A stretch of DNA of 64,000 bases from positions 1,736,001 through 1,800,000 of the forward strand of contig CAVRUJ010000002.1 of the NCBI GenBank assembly GCA_963724385.1, read 5' to 3'. This document shows, one piece after another, positions 42,960 through 53,000 of this stretch. The position numbers and the translations under genes are program-made. Under the pieces are notes generated by a model, which had not been told where the DNA came from, made no database searches, and worked only from the letters and a program-made list of their open reading frames with translations. Origin of the DNA: DASXQK01 sp963724385 (GTDB lineage: Bacteria; Pseudomonadota; Alphaproteobacteria; Dongiales; Dongiaceae). Position 1 is the first letter of the stretch, and each line of letters begins with the position of its first letter.

Positions 42960-44471
42960 ATGCCTTTGCGCGCCGTCATCGCCATGATGCAGCACGAGAC
43001 CAACACCTTCTCGCCGGTGCCAACGCCGCTCGCGCGATTCGGCAGCCCGGATGTGCCCACGGGGAAGGAGGTCTACCGCCGGTTCAAGGGCACGGGCACG
43101 GGTCTCGGCGCCTTCCTCGACGCGGCGGAGGCCGCGGGCATGGAGATCGAAACCCCGATCGCCGCCAACGCCGCCCCCAGCGGCCCCGTCGAAGCGGCCG
43201 CCTATGCGCAGATCTGCGATGCGATTTGTGCGGCAATCGCCAAGGGCTGCGACGTCTGCTTCCTCGATCTCCACGGCGCCATGGTGACCCAATCGACCGA
43301 TGACGGCGAGGGCAGCCTGCTGAAGCGCATCCGCCAGCTGGCGCCGGGCCTGCCGATCGCCGTCAGCCTCGATCTCCATGCCAACCTCACGGACGAGATC
43401 GTCCGGAACTGCACGGTGCTGGTGGGCTACAAGACCTACCCGCATCTCGACATGTACGAGACGGGCGCCCATGCGGCGCGCATCATGCTGCAGGCGCTGA
43501 AGGGCGCCGTGACGCCGGTGATGAGCTGGGGCCAGCGCCCGATCCTGGCACAGACCCTCAGGATGGGGCATGACGACCAGCCGATGGGACCGCTGCTGGC
43601 CGAGGCGCGGAGGGAGGAGGCGAAAGGGCTGCTGGCCGCCAGCGTTTTCGGCGGCTTCCCGCTCGCCGACATCCGGCAGGCCGGACTCTCGGTGGTGACC
43701 GTAGCCGACGGCAACCGCTCCGCCGCCGAGGCCGCCTGCGAGCGGCTGCTTTCCGCCGCCTGGCAAGAAAAGGCGGAATGGATTTTCAGCTCGGAGCCGC
43801 TCGCCGCGACGATCGCGCGCGCGAAAGCGCTGACCGACGGGCCGATCATCCTTCTCGATCATGCCGACAACGCCGCATCCGGCGGCACCCAGGACACCAT
43901 GGCGGTGCTGAAGGAGGTGCTGGACCAGGGCCTGGAAGACATCGCCATGTTCGGCGTCTGCGACCCGGAAGCCGTGGGCGCGATGGAGGCCGCTGGCGTC
44001 GGCAAGGAGATAAGCCTCGACCTCGGCGGCAAGATCGACATGCCCGCGATCGGCCTGGCCGGCCAGCCGCTGCGCCTCGCCGGGCGGGTGCGCGCCATCA
44101 CCGACGGCAAGTTCGCCATCACGGTGCCCATGAGCCGCGGCACCATCGCATCCATGGGCAAGACGGCCGTGCTCGACACCGGCCGCGCCCAGATCGTCGT
44201 CTGCTCGCGCCACACGGAGCCCTACGACCTCGGCTGCTTCCGCAGCGTCGGCATCGAGCCCACCGCCAAGCGCTACCTGATCCTGAAATCCCGCATCCAC
44301 TACCGGGCCGGGTTCCACGCCATCGCAAAGCATGAGATCCCCTGCAACGGGGTCGGCGTCACAAGCAGCGACAACAGCCTGTTCGCGTTCAAGAAGGTCC
44401 GCCGGCCGATCTATCCGCTCGATCCGAACTGTCCGGAACGGCCGAACTACGCGGCGAAGGCCACGCCCTGA
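42960..44471 (+). CDS. M81 family metallopeptidase (microcystinase MlrC-like)
   Basis: The 503-residue protein shows the M81 hallmarks: AMMQHETNTFSP at the N-terminus, FLDLHGAMVT, VSLDLHANLTDE and GYKTYPHLDMYETG, which supply zinc ligands. The C-terminal domain has LDLGGKIDMP and RHTEPYDLGCFRSVGIEP. MlrC cleaves linearised microcystin products; most homologues act on unknown peptides or amide metabolites. The ATG at 42960 follows a TTG that could also start. Confidence 0.88.
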   Translation: MPLRAVIAMMQHETNTFSPVPTPLARFGSPDVPTGKEVYRRFKGTGTGLGAFLDAAEAAGMEIETPIAANAAPSGPVEAAAYAQICDAICAAIAKGCDVCFLDLHGAMVTQSTDDGEGSLLKRIRQLAPGLPIAVSLDLHANLTDEIVRNCTVLVGYKTYPHLDMYETGAHAARIMLQALKGAVTPVMSWGQRPILAQTLRMGHDDQPMGPLLAEARREEAKGLLAASVFGGFPLADIRQAGLSVVTVADGNRSAAEAACERLLSAAWQEKAEWIFSSEPLAATIARAKALTDGPIILLDHADNAASGGTQDTMAVLKEVLDQGLEDIAMFGVCDPEAVGAMEAAGVGKEISLDLGGKIDMPAIGLAGQPLRLAGRVRAITDGKFAITVPMSRGTIASMGKTAVLDTGRAQIVVCSRHTEPYDLGCFRSVGIEPTAKRYLILKSRIHYRAGFHAIAKHEIPCNGVGVTSSDNSLFAFKKVRRPIYPLDPNCPERPNYAAKATP

Positions 44472-44483
44472 TCCGAGTCTCCG

Positions 44484-45101
44484 CTAAACGTCGAAAACGA
44501 TCACCTTGATCGGCTTGGGCCTGCCGCTGTTGCAGGGGTTGTTGACCTGCGGGCAATTGGAGATGATCGCAATCACGTCCGTGTCGGCACGCAGCTCGAT
44601 GTAGTTGCCGGGTTTGCTCGGGGCCTTCGCGAAGGTCAATGGATCGAGCCGATTGCGATCGTGCACCGGCACATTGCAGAAGAAATTCAGGTTGGCCACG
44701 ATGTCGCGACGGCCCAATCCATATTTTGCCAGCTCATGGAGGAAGTTCTCGCGGCAACCCGTCGCGTTCTTCACGCCATAGAGCATTTCATTGCTCGGCG
44801 CGCTGCAGCAGCCGCCAATGGTGTCATGGACGCCGCAGGTATCGTCGACGATGGTCATCAACGGCCGTGCCACGTCCGAGTAGAGCGTGTGGCCCTTGGT
44901 CAGGAGCAACGTTTTCGACTTCTTGAGGGTGTTGGCCGCATGGTAGCGCTCCTCGGGATTCGCGGCCGCGTAGCAGAGGAAATCCACGCCCTGCTCGCCC
45001 TCGATATCGATGATGCGCAGACGCTGCCCTTGCTTGAGGGTCGCGCTCCATGGCTTGCCCGAGGGAACTATGCTTTCGGAAGCGCCTGTGCGCTGGGCCA
45101 T
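44484..45101 (-). CDS. DUF1989 (urea-carboxylase-associated-type) protein
   Basis: The 205-residue protein shows the DUF1989 signature: GQRLRIIDIEGEQGVDFLCY, the DTCGVHDTIGGCCSAPSNEM cysteine/histidine-rich metal site, and FCNVPVHDRNRL. Relatives sit beside urea carboxylase/allophanate hydrolase or guanidine genes; none are in the window. A GGAGAG Shine-Dalgarno precedes the ATG. It converges on the M81 gene with a 12-base gap. Confidence 0.88.
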   Translation of the reverse strand: MAQRTGASESIVPSGKPWSATLKQGQRLRIIDIEGEQGVDFLCYAAANPEERYHAANTLKKSKTLLLTKGHTLYSDVARPLMTIVDDTCGVHDTIGGCCSAPSNEMLYGVKNATGCRENFLHELAKYGLGRRDIVANLNFFCNVPVHDRNRLDPLTFAKAPSKPGNYIELRADTDVIAIISNCPQVNNPCNSGRPKPIKVIVFDV

Positions 45102-45220
45102 GATTATTCTCTCTCCGCAGCTCAGAGCCTCAGCATACTCGCCATCCGAAGGATGGGGAAAGCACCGGCAGAGATCCGGTTCGAGGGAAAGGCAACCTGG
45201 TGTTGTGACTCTGACGGTTC

Positions 45221-45355
45221 ATTCTCATTCGTCATGCCCGCGAAGCTTGTCCCCGCGCAGGCGGGGAGCGGGCATCCAGGGCGAATGCAGCGCCTGGAAG
45301 CCCTGGATTCCGGCTCTCCGCTTCGCTCCGGCCGGAATGACGAAGAGGGAGAATG
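45221..45355. repeat. Dispersed palindromic intergenic repeat, long form
   Basis: This element of about 135 bp is nearly symmetrical. It begins ATTCTCATTCGTCATGCCCG and ends GGAATGACGAAGAGGGAGAA plus T, so the ends are inverted copies, and it holds an inner hairpin TCCCCGC…GCGGGGA. Related elements lie at 28584–28648 and 63113–63160. It separates the DUF1989 and deacylase genes. Confidence 0.7.
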
Positions 45356-45378
45356 AATCGAATGTCAGAAGCACAACA

Positions 45379-46374
45379 TTAGCCCAAATCGCGGGCCAGG
45401 TGGGCCAGGCAGTCGCCGCGCTCGACGCGCGCCGGCTGGCGCATGCAGACCACCAGGCCTGACACGCCGAACCGGTAGAGAATGGGCTCTCGCAACGGCT
45501 CGTCGATGAAGTGGATCAAGCCGCAAGGATCGCCCGCCGCCACCGCCTGGCCCAACTCGACCAGCGGCTCGAATACGCCCACCGACGCGGCGAACACATA
45601 GAAGGCGGCGTTGGGAATCTCCAGCCAGCGGCTCTTCCCGGTTGGCGCCTGGCCGTCGCCGGCCAGCAGCCCCAGATATTTCAGCGCGTTGCCGAGACCC
45701 CGTTCGACAATCGCCAGGCTGGCCGGCGAGACGGTCGCGCCGCCGCCGAATTCGCCGCTGATCGCCGCGAGCTTGCGGCGCGAGGCCTCCATCTCGGCCA
45801 TCCGCTGGTCCACCGCATCCCAGACGATCGAAAGCGGCGCGCCGAAGGCCTCGACAAGGGCGTGGGAGCGCGCGTCGATCGCCGCGTCGCCGCTGCGGCA
45901 GTAGGAGGCAAAGGGCAGATAGTTCATCGAGCTGCCGCCGGAGTGCAGGTCGATCAAGGCATCGGCGAGCGGGAAGAGCACGGTGCTGTAGTAATGCGCC
46001 ATGGCGCTGGTCGGAGGACCGTCCGGGTCGCCCGGAAAGGAACGGTTGAGGTTTCCGCCGTCATGGGGCGAAACGCGCAGGCCCGCCGAGGCGGCGGCGG
46101 CATTGGCCATCGGCAGGACGATCAGGCGGCCGGACAGCAGCGCCGGATCGAGCTTGCGGATGAGCCGAGCCAAGGCCACCTGGCCTTCATATTCATCGCC
46201 GTGATTGCCGCCCATGAGCAGGAGCGTCGGCCCCGCATCGCCGTTCTTCAGGACCGCCACGGGCGTCGTCAGATGCCCATAACCCGAGCGAGTCACGGAA
46301 TGGGGCAGATAGAGCCAGCCGACCTGCTTGCCGTCGCGCTCGAAGTCGACGTCGGTCCAAACACGGCTGGTCAT
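45379..46374 (-). CDS. Succinylglutamate desuccinylase/aspartoacylase family deacylase (DoeB-like)
   Basis: The 331-residue zinc carboxypeptidase-like protein has metal-ligand motifs GGNHGDEYEGQ and LIDLHSGGSS, a substrate-binding DGGNLNRSFPG, and a C-terminal beta domain ending near GLVVCMRQPARVERGD. Close relatives include N-acetyl-diaminobutyrate deacetylase DoeB of ectoine breakdown, but other doe genes are absent here. The ATG at 46374 was chosen because MTSRVWTDVDF begins the family N-terminus. Confidence 0.85.
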   Translation of the reverse strand: MTSRVWTDVDFERDGKQVGWLYLPHSVTRSGYGHLTTPVAVLKNGDAGPTLLLMGGNHGDEYEGQVALARLIRKLDPALLSGRLIVLPMANAAAASAGLRVSPHDGGNLNRSFPGDPDGPPTSAMAHYYSTVLFPLADALIDLHSGGSSMNYLPFASYCRSGDAAIDARSHALVEAFGAPLSIVWDAVDQRMAEMEASRRKLAAISGEFGGGATVSPASLAIVERGLGNALKYLGLLAGDGQAPTGKSRWLEIPNAAFYVFAASVGVFEPLVELGQAVAAGDPCGLIHFIDEPLREPILYRFGVSGLVVCMRQPARVERGDCLAHLARDLG

Positions 46375-46540
46375 GGGCAGGCCCCTTGTTGCGCATGCAC
46401 TGCAAACCGAATTCGAGGAACATTCAACCCGAACAGCGCCGTCCGCAAGGCAGATGCCGAGTTTCTTCGGTTGATCGATCGCCGATCGCAAGGCTAGCTT
46501 GCGCGCGGCGGGCAACTGGCGGCGCGGGCGGGCGAGAACA

Positions 46541-48145
46541 ATGGAGCAGCGGGACGTCATCATCGTGGGCGCCGGATTCGGCGGCATGTACATGCTGCAC
46601 CGGGTCCGCGCGCTCGGCCTCACGGCCAAGGTCATCGAGTTGGGGACCGGGGTCGGCGGGACCTGGTTCTGGAACCGCTATCCCGGCGCGCGCTGCGACA
46701 TCGAAAGCATGAGCTACTCCTATTCCTTTTCGGAGGCGCTGCAGCAGGAATGGGACTGGCCCGACCGTTATGCGGTGCAGCCGGACATCCTCAGCTACGC
46801 CAATCACGTGGCCGACCGGTTCGATTTGCGCCGCGACATCGTATTCGAGACGCGGGTGAAATCCCTGGTCTTCGACGAGGCAGCGCGGCGCTGGACCGTG
46901 ACCACCGACAAGGGCGAAGGCTTCTGGGCGCGCACCGTCATCATGGCGACGGGCTGCCTGTCGGTTCCCAAGACCCCGGACCTGCCCGGACTGGAGCGGT
47001 TCGGAGGGCCCGTTTACCACACGGCGCATTGGCCGCCGGCGGGGGTGGACTTCGCGGACAAGCGCGTCGGCATCGTCGGGACCGGGTCCTCGGCGATCCA
47101 GGCGATCCCGCTGATCGCCCGCCAGGCGCGCCATCTGACGGTGTTCCAGCGCACGGCCAACTATTCCATCCCGGCCTGGAACGGGCCCCTCACCGACGAG
47201 ACGCGCCGAGAGATGAAGCGGAACTATCCCGCCCTGCGCCGCAAGTCGCGCAGCTCCTATGCCGGCGACTACGCCGACGAAATGAGCCACACGATCATGA
47301 AGCTGACGCCGGAAGAGCGGGAATTCCAGTTCGAGCGCTGCTGGCGGCTGGGCGGGTTCAACATCCAATACGCCTTCACCGACATCATGGAATTGGCGGA
47401 GGCGAACGAGCTGGCCTGCGATTTCGTGCGCCGGAAGATCCGCGCCACCGTCAAGGATCCGCAGGTCGCCGAGCGCCTTTGCCCGAAGGGGCATCCGCTC
47501 GGCGCCAAGCGGCTCTGCGTGGATACCGGCTACTACGAGACCTATAACCGTTCCAACGTCCGCCTGGTCGACGTGAAGAGCGATCCCATCGAGAAGCTGA
47601 CAGCCACGGGCCTCAGAACCCACAGCGGCGAGCATGAGTTCGACGACCTTGTCCTGGCCACGGGCTTCGATGCGATGACCGGCGCGCTCGCCGGCATCGA
47701 CATCCGTGGCCGCGGAGGGCGGACCTTGGCCGAGCATTGGCGCGACGGGCCGGCAGCCTATCTGGGCCTTGCGGTCGCCGGGTTCCCCAACATGTTCACC
47801 ATCACCGGGCCGGGCAGCCCTTCCGTCCTCGCCAATGTGCTGCTGGCCTGCGAGCAGCATGTGGAATGGGTCGGCGACCTGCTCGATCACGCCGGCGAGC
47901 GCGGCATCGACCTGATCGAGGCCGAGCCCGGGACGGACAGCGACTGGGCGCGCAGGGTTTCCGAGGCCGCCGACCGGACGCTCTATCCCAAGGCCAATTC
48001 CTGGTATGTCGGCGCCAATGTGCCGGGCAAGCCGAGGGTCTTCATGCCCTATGTCGAGGGCTTCTGCATCTATGCCGCCGTCTGCGCGGGCGTCGCCGCC
48101 AACGGCTATGCGGGCTTCCGCCTGACTCCGGCCAAGGCGAACTGA
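46541..48145 (+). CDS. Flavin-containing monooxygenase, Baeyer-Villiger (cyclohexanone monooxygenase-like) type
   Basis: The 534-residue protein has two Rossmann motifs: FAD-binding VIIVGAGFGGMYMLHRVR (about 6–23) and NADPH-binding VGIVGTGSSAIQAIP (about 180). The Baeyer-Villiger fingerprint FGGPVYHTAHWP lies between them, and GGTWFWNRYPGARCD is typical of the class. It should insert oxygen into a ketone or aldehyde using NADPH; the substrate is unknown. It is a single gene, divergent from the deacylase gene. Confidence 0.9.
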   Translation: MEQRDVIIVGAGFGGMYMLHRVRALGLTAKVIELGTGVGGTWFWNRYPGARCDIESMSYSYSFSEALQQEWDWPDRYAVQPDILSYANHVADRFDLRRDIVFETRVKSLVFDEAARRWTVTTDKGEGFWARTVIMATGCLSVPKTPDLPGLERFGGPVYHTAHWPPAGVDFADKRVGIVGTGSSAIQAIPLIARQARHLTVFQRTANYSIPAWNGPLTDETRREMKRNYPALRRKSRSSYAGDYADEMSHTIMKLTPEEREFQFERCWRLGGFNIQYAFTDIMELAEANELACDFVRRKIRATVKDPQVAERLCPKGHPLGAKRLCVDTGYYETYNRSNVRLVDVKSDPIEKLTATGLRTHSGEHEFDDLVLATGFDAMTGALAGIDIRGRGGRTLAEHWRDGPAAYLGLAVAGFPNMFTITGPGSPSVLANVLLACEQHVEWVGDLLDHAGERGIDLIEAEPGTDSDWARRVSEAADRTLYPKANSWYVGANVPGKPRVFMPYVEGFCIYAAVCAGVAANGYAGFRLTPAKAN

Positions 48146-48503
48146 GCGGCGGAGTCGGGAGCGGCACACTTCCCGGCGGCTGATGCACCGACTCCCGCGG
48201 CGTGTCCGGCAGGCCATGTATTTGACACAGTCAAAAGACGCGGCTTGCAGCTTTCGCGAGCTCGCAGCACCCCGCCATTAGCCAGTTGGTAATTGGGCTG
48301 AGCTAGCCTCACCCAAAATCGCCACCAGCGCAGCGGACCTGTGAATGGGCGTCAGCTCCGCGAGCGTCGGTTCTCCCGGACTAGCCGGGGTCACCCCAGC
48401 CCTGCGGCCTCGCCGACCGGCTTCCCGTTTGCGGTTCCCATAGGCGTGCGGCCAACGGCCGGCTGCCGGCACAAGCCATGATTCGATTCCTGGGAGATCA
48501 TCG
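48146..48503. other. Long leader/promoter region of the adhesin gene
   Basis: No gene is visible in these 358 bases. The region includes several small hairpins (GCTC-CGC-GAGC near 48,356; CCCGG-ACTAG-CCGGG near 48,378). A GGGAG Shine-Dalgarno lies 7 bases before the adhesin ATG. The length and structure would suit regulated expression, but no known riboswitch could be assigned. Confidence 0.4.
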
Positions 48504-51500
48504 ATGAACAACCTGCATCTTCGGGACGGCAAGGTCGAGTTTCGCTGGAAGCGTTGGCGGAACAAGAAACGGCAGGAGGTTTCCTACTGCCTGATGGTGC
48601 TGTTCAGCGGCGCGGTGCTGTTCGGCGGGGGCGGCATGGCCCTGGCCGGGCCGACGGGCGGGCAGGTGACGAGCGGCACGGGCACGATCAGCCAGGCCGG
48701 CACGACCACGACCATCAGCCAGACCAGCAATGTGCTGGACATCAACTGGCAGACCTTCTCGACCGCACCCAACGAGACGGTGAACTTCAACCAGCCGGGC
48801 TCGAGCGCGCTGGCGATCAACCGGGTGGTGGGCGGGGTTCCCTCCTATCTCCAGGGTGCGTTGAACGCCAACGGCCGGGTGTTCATCCTGAACAGCGCCG
48901 GCATCACCTTTGCCGGGACCTCGCGGGTGAACGTGGGCGCCTTGCTGGCGACCACGGCGATGACGATCGACGGCAACGCCAACCAGTTCGCCAACTTCAG
49001 CGCGCCCTCGGGCAGCGGCGGCTCGGTCATCAACCAGGGCTCGATCACGGTCTCGAACGGGGGCTTTGCCATCCTGGCGGCGCCCTATGTGCAGAACACG
49101 GGCTTCATCAAGGCCGACCTTGGCACGGTTGCGCTGGCGGGGACGAACCAGTTCACCCTCGACCTGCGCGGCGACGGGCTCATCAACTTCGTGGTTCCGC
49201 CTGGCACGGCGGCGCAGATCGTGGCCGACGGGCAGAAGGTCGGGGTCGACAATTCGGGCACCCTGCAGGCGCGCTCTGGCCAGGTGATCATCTCGGCCAA
49301 TGTCGCGACCCAGGTCGTGAACGCGGTCGTCAACCTGAAGGGCGTGGTGGATGCCGATGCCTTCGCGGCCAACGGGGCCGGCGGCACGGTGATGGTGACC
49401 TCGACCGGCGACATCAACCTCGGCGGCACGGTCACGGCGCAAGGCAACGGCACCGGTGCGGGCGGCAAGATCGAGCTCAGCGGCCAGCAGATGCGGCTCG
49501 GCGGCGAGATCGACCCGGGCAAGGGCGGCAGCATCCTGATCGACCCGAAGAACATCGTGGTGCTGCCGGGCGCCGGCTTCAGCCACAACGTGAGCGCGGG
49601 CTCGAACGCGGGCGGCACGACGGACGTCAACGAGACCTGGGTCGCAAGCCATCTCCAGGCCGGCCAGAACGTGACCCTGGCGGCGACCCATGACGTCGCC
49701 TTCAGGGGCAGCAACTCGGCGGCGGATTTCATCCTTGCGGGCGGCGGCGGCGGCAACCTCACCGTCACGGCCGGCCGGGACATCCTGTTCTCCCATGTCA
49801 GGAACTACGAGATCCAGACCGGCGGCGGGCAGGTGGCGCTAACGGCGACCGCCGGGACCATCGGCAGCGCCCTCCACCGGCTGTCGGTCGTCAGCGGCGT
49901 GGGCGTCACCCAGGCAGGCGACGTGGTGCTGAACGCCGGCCAGGACATCTTCCTCGACAACGTCACGATCACCTCGGTCGCGGCGGGCGGCGGCGCGCGC
50001 AAGGCCATTCTGCAGGCCCATGCCGGCCACAACATCGCGGTCGCCGGCGCCATCGCGCTCGAGGCTTCCGCCAGCGGCATCGGCGCGCTCGCCAGCGCCG
50101 AGGCGGAGCTGTTCGCCAACGGCGCCATCACCGTCAACGGGCAGGTCACCGTTCTGGCCAATGCCCATGGCGCCGGCGGGAGCGTCGAGGCCAATGCCGG
50201 GCTCATCGCCGCGGCGAGCCATTCGGTCATCGGGAATTCCATCCGCACGGGTGCTGCGAGCAGCATCCACTTCGCCCATGGGGTCGATGTCGAGGCCAAG
50301 GCCGTCGGCGACAACAACGGGGCCCCGGTCAAGGCTAACGCCAAGGCCCATGGCCTGCTCGCCGCCAATCTCGTCACCGTCGCCGGCCCCGCGACCGTGA
50401 AGGCGACGGCGAGCGGCAGCGATCTTCATCCCGCGGCCAACGCTCTCTCGACCGGCGACATCACCGCCTGCGCGATCTTGACCGCCGAGGACGGGACCCT
50501 CGATTTCGCCCAGGGCTACTATCACCGGCACGTCGCAGCCCAGAACGTGACCTTCGGCAGCCTGATCGATGTGGAAGCGAAGGCGCTGGGCGGCAGCAAC
50601 CTCATCGACCTTCGCGGCGCCTTCGCCTCGGCCGAGCTCTATGGCAACGACATCGCCGTGCATGGCGAGGCGACGGTGAAGGCCTCGGCCGGAAACAGCG
50701 GGGCCAAGCTCGACCTGGCGGCGGCGCATCTGATCGTGGCCGGCTCCGCCAACAGCCAGAGCTTCGGGCGCTACCTGCACGACTTCCCGGCCAGCAGCAT
50801 CGCCTTCAAGCAGGGGATCGCGGTCTCGGCCGACGCCCATGGCGGCGCGATCGGCTCGGCCGCCAACGCGGTCGCGCTCGCGGCACTTGCCGGCCACGAC
50901 ATCACGATCGGCGGCAGCGCCGAGGTGAAGGCCGACGCCAACGGCCACGGCCCCGTGGGCAGCCTCGCGGGGCCCGTCTATGCCGATGCGCGCTTCAACG
51001 TCGGCAACGACATCGTCCGGCATGATTCGGCGAACGCCTTCTACTCGTACTACGCCATCCCGCAGGGCTTCGCCGGCGACGTCGTCGTGGACAAGGCCCT
51101 CGACGTGGAGGCCAGCGCGAGCGGCTCGCATCTCGCAAACGCCGGCGTGATCGCCCACGCCCACGTCGACATCAGAGGCGCACGGGCGATGTCCAGCAGC
51201 GTCGTGCTCTATGGGCCGGTGACGGTGAGGACGCAAGCGAGCGGCAACGACATTCGCATGGCGTCCGCCGACGCCGTCTTCGTCGTCGCCATCGATTCGG
51301 GCAAACTCTACATGCCGGAGCATGTCCTGGTGGACGCAGGCGCGCTGGGCAACGACGATTCCGTGGTCTACGCCGCGGCGCTCGGCCATGTCTTCAGCTC
51401 GGCCAAGAACGGCAACGGCGTACTGATCTCCAGCGACGGGATCACGCTGTCGGCGAACGCGGTGGGCAACGGCGGCAGCCACTTCGACGGCAGGCAGGAT

Positions 51501-52952
51501 TTCGCCACCGCCAGCCTCAGCGTCATGGTCGCCCATATCACCGCGCTGCCGGGCGACGACCAGGGAAGCGTGTTCGTCCAGGCCGGGGCGAACGCGGCAG
51601 ACATGCGCAACATCCTGGCGAGCGACGGCGCCTTCTTCTATTCCTACAACGAGGTCGGCGCGATCAAGTTGAACGTCCCTCTGATTGTCCACGCGCACGC
51701 CCATGGCACCGGCCAGGGCAGCCAGAGCGGCGAGATCCTGGCCTATGCCAATATGGCTGCGAACGGGAAGTCGGTGATTTTCGCGCCGGGCAGGCCCAAC
51801 ACCCCGGCCATCGACATCGAGGCGACGGGCAGCGGCCGCAGCGCCAAGGACATCATGGCCAATGCCTATGCCCTGTTCGGCGAAAGCGATGGCCAGGACG
51901 CCCTAGCCGTCTATGGTCTGGTCGTCCATGCCAAAGCCCTGGGGGATTCGGCGAACGGCACGGTCCACGCGGTCGCCTCCGGTCACGCGCAAGGCAATGG
52001 GGCGCAGATCCGGACGCCGACAATTGGGGCGAGCGCCAGCGGCAGCGCGGTCGGCAACGATGTCTATGCCTCGGCCAACCTCATCACCCGGGAAGGAAGC
52101 CACGGCATCACCATCGGCCCCGGCGGCGCCGATCTCGAGGCCAGGGCCAACGGCATCCATGTGGCGCACAGCGTCCAGGCCCACGCCGAAGCAGACTATT
52201 CGGATGCCGGCCTGACCGCCGTCTATGGCCCGACGAAAATCCTGGCGCTCGCCAACGGCAGCTTCGCGGGCGAGGTCCGCGCCAATGCCGACCTCATCGC
52301 CGGCAACTCGGCCGCGATCGCCCTGGATGACTACTTCAAGGGCGCCATCGTGCTGGAGGCGGCGGCCAATGTCGGCGCGGGCGGCGCTGGCCTCGCCGAT
52401 GCCGTCGCTGAAGCCGATCTGGCCGCGGCCAACTACATCAGGATCTTCGGGTCAGGTTCGCCCGCCGTGGCGATCACGGCCACGGCGATTGCCGACCCGC
52501 AAAACCACGCCCATGTCGCCTCGGCCGACGCGTCGGCGAACGCCAACGCCGGCGGCAGCCTCTACATCAACGGCAACGTCACCGACCAGGCGGACGCCAT
52601 GGGCAGCGGCAGCTTCAACGCCTCCCACCATGACCACGCGATCGCCCGGCAGCATCTCGAGGGGGGAAGCGTCACCATCGCCGGCAACCTGCGCTCGCTC
52701 GCGTTCGCCGACGGGTCATGGTCCAAGGCGAGCGCGACGGTGGAGATCGCGGCCGACGGCATCCCCGGCAACATCCACTTGACCCAGCAGCAGGACCCGA
52801 TCGCCAGGGCCAGCGCCGGGCTTGGGCTCGCCGCATTCCGCCAGGCGCATTTCAGCAGCTCGGGCCTGGCGGCCGGGACACATAACAGCTCCGCGCTGGC
52901 GGATATCGACATTACGCATAACGGCAAGCTGGCCGTGACGCTCAAGCCGTAG
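48504..52952 (+). CDS. Filamentous-haemagglutinin-type TPS-secreted adhesin
   Basis: The 1,482-residue protein has a long basic-then-hydrophobic signal region (about 1–48; RWKRWRNKKRQEV before the hydrophobic core, like extended TPS signal peptides). The haemagglutination-activity (TPS) domain (about 49–300) contains INRVVGGVPSYLQGALNANG, RVFILNSAGITFAG and ANQFANFS. The rest is a beta-helix-like array of degenerate repeats rich in Ala/Gly with alternating V-x-A-x-A-x-G segments (VDVEAKAVGD, ATVKATASGS, IDVEAKALGG, AEVKADANGH). It should be exported by a two-partner system and act at the cell surface. No TpsB transporter is in the window and no C-terminal anchor is seen. The frame is intact. 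Confidence 0.85.
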   Translation: MNNLHLRDGKVEFRWKRWRNKKRQEVSYCLMVLFSGAVLFGGGGMALAGPTGGQVTSGTGTISQAGTTTTISQTSNVLDINWQTFSTAPNETVNFNQPGSSALAINRVVGGVPSYLQGALNANGRVFILNSAGITFAGTSRVNVGALLATTAMTIDGNANQFANFSAPSGSGGSVINQGSITVSNGGFAILAAPYVQNTGFIKADLGTVALAGTNQFTLDLRGDGLINFVVPPGTAAQIVADGQKVGVDNSGTLQARSGQVIISANVATQVVNAVVNLKGVVDADAFAANGAGGTVMVTSTGDINLGGTVTAQGNGTGAGGKIELSGQQMRLGGEIDPGKGGSILIDPKNIVVLPGAGFSHNVSAGSNAGGTTDVNETWVASHLQAGQNVTLAATHDVAFRGSNSAADFILAGGGGGNLTVTAGRDILFSHVRNYEIQTGGGQVALTATAGTIGSALHRLSVVSGVGVTQAGDVVLNAGQDIFLDNVTITSVAAGGGARKAILQAHAGHNIAVAGAIALEASASGIGALASAEAELFANGAITVNGQVTVLANAHGAGGSVEANAGLIAAASHSVIGNSIRTGAASSIHFAHGVDVEAKAVGDNNGAPVKANAKAHGLLAANLVTVAGPATVKATASGSDLHPAANALSTGDITACAILTAEDGTLDFAQGYYHRHVAAQNVTFGSLIDVEAKALGGSNLIDLRGAFASAELYGNDIAVHGEATVKASAGNSGAKLDLAAAHLIVAGSANSQSFGRYLHDFPASSIAFKQGIAVSADAHGGAIGSAANAVALAALAGHDITIGGSAEVKADANGHGPVGSLAGPVYADARFNVGNDIVRHDSANAFYSYYAIPQGFAGDVVVDKALDVEASASGSHLANAGVIAHAHVDIRGARAMSSSVVLYGPVTVRTQASGNDIRMASADAVFVVAIDSGKLYMPEHVLVDAGALGNDDSVVYAAALGHVFSSAKNGNGVLISSDGITLSANAVGNGGSHFDGRQDFATASLSVMVAHITALPGDDQGSVFVQAGANAADMRNILASDGAFFYSYNEVGAIKLNVPLIVHAHAHGTGQGSQSGEILAYANMAANGKSVIFAPGRPNTPAIDIEATGSGRSAKDIMANAYALFGESDGQDALAVYGLVVHAKALGDSANGTVHAVASGHAQGNGAQIRTPTIGASASGSAVGNDVYASANLITREGSHGITIGPGGADLEARANGIHVAHSVQAHAEADYSDAGLTAVYGPTKILALANGSFAGEVRANADLIAGNSAAIALDDYFKGAIVLEAAANVGAGGAGLADAVAEADLAAANYIRIFGSGSPAVAITATAIADPQNHAHVASADASANANAGGSLYINGNVTDQADAMGSGSFNASHHDHAIARQHLEGGSVTIAGNLRSLAFADGSWSKASATVEIAADGIPGNIHLTQQQDPIARASAGLGLAAFRQAHFSSSGLAAGTHNSSALADIDITHNGKLAVTLKP

Positions 52953-53000
52953 GCTGGGTGGACATGTCTGTCAGAAAATCGCGATAGTCCCGCGGCGCGG

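Noticed and set aside
48310..48410. Possible c-di-GMP (GEMM-type) riboswitch before the adhesin gene
   Set aside because: A segment (GACTAGCCGGGGTCACC) faintly recalls the 3' half, but the conserved GGCAAACC and CGCAAAGCC cores are missing.
49839..51704. 621-codon open frame antisense to the adhesin gene
   Set aside because: Mirror of the Ala/Gly repeat codons; no recognisable domain.
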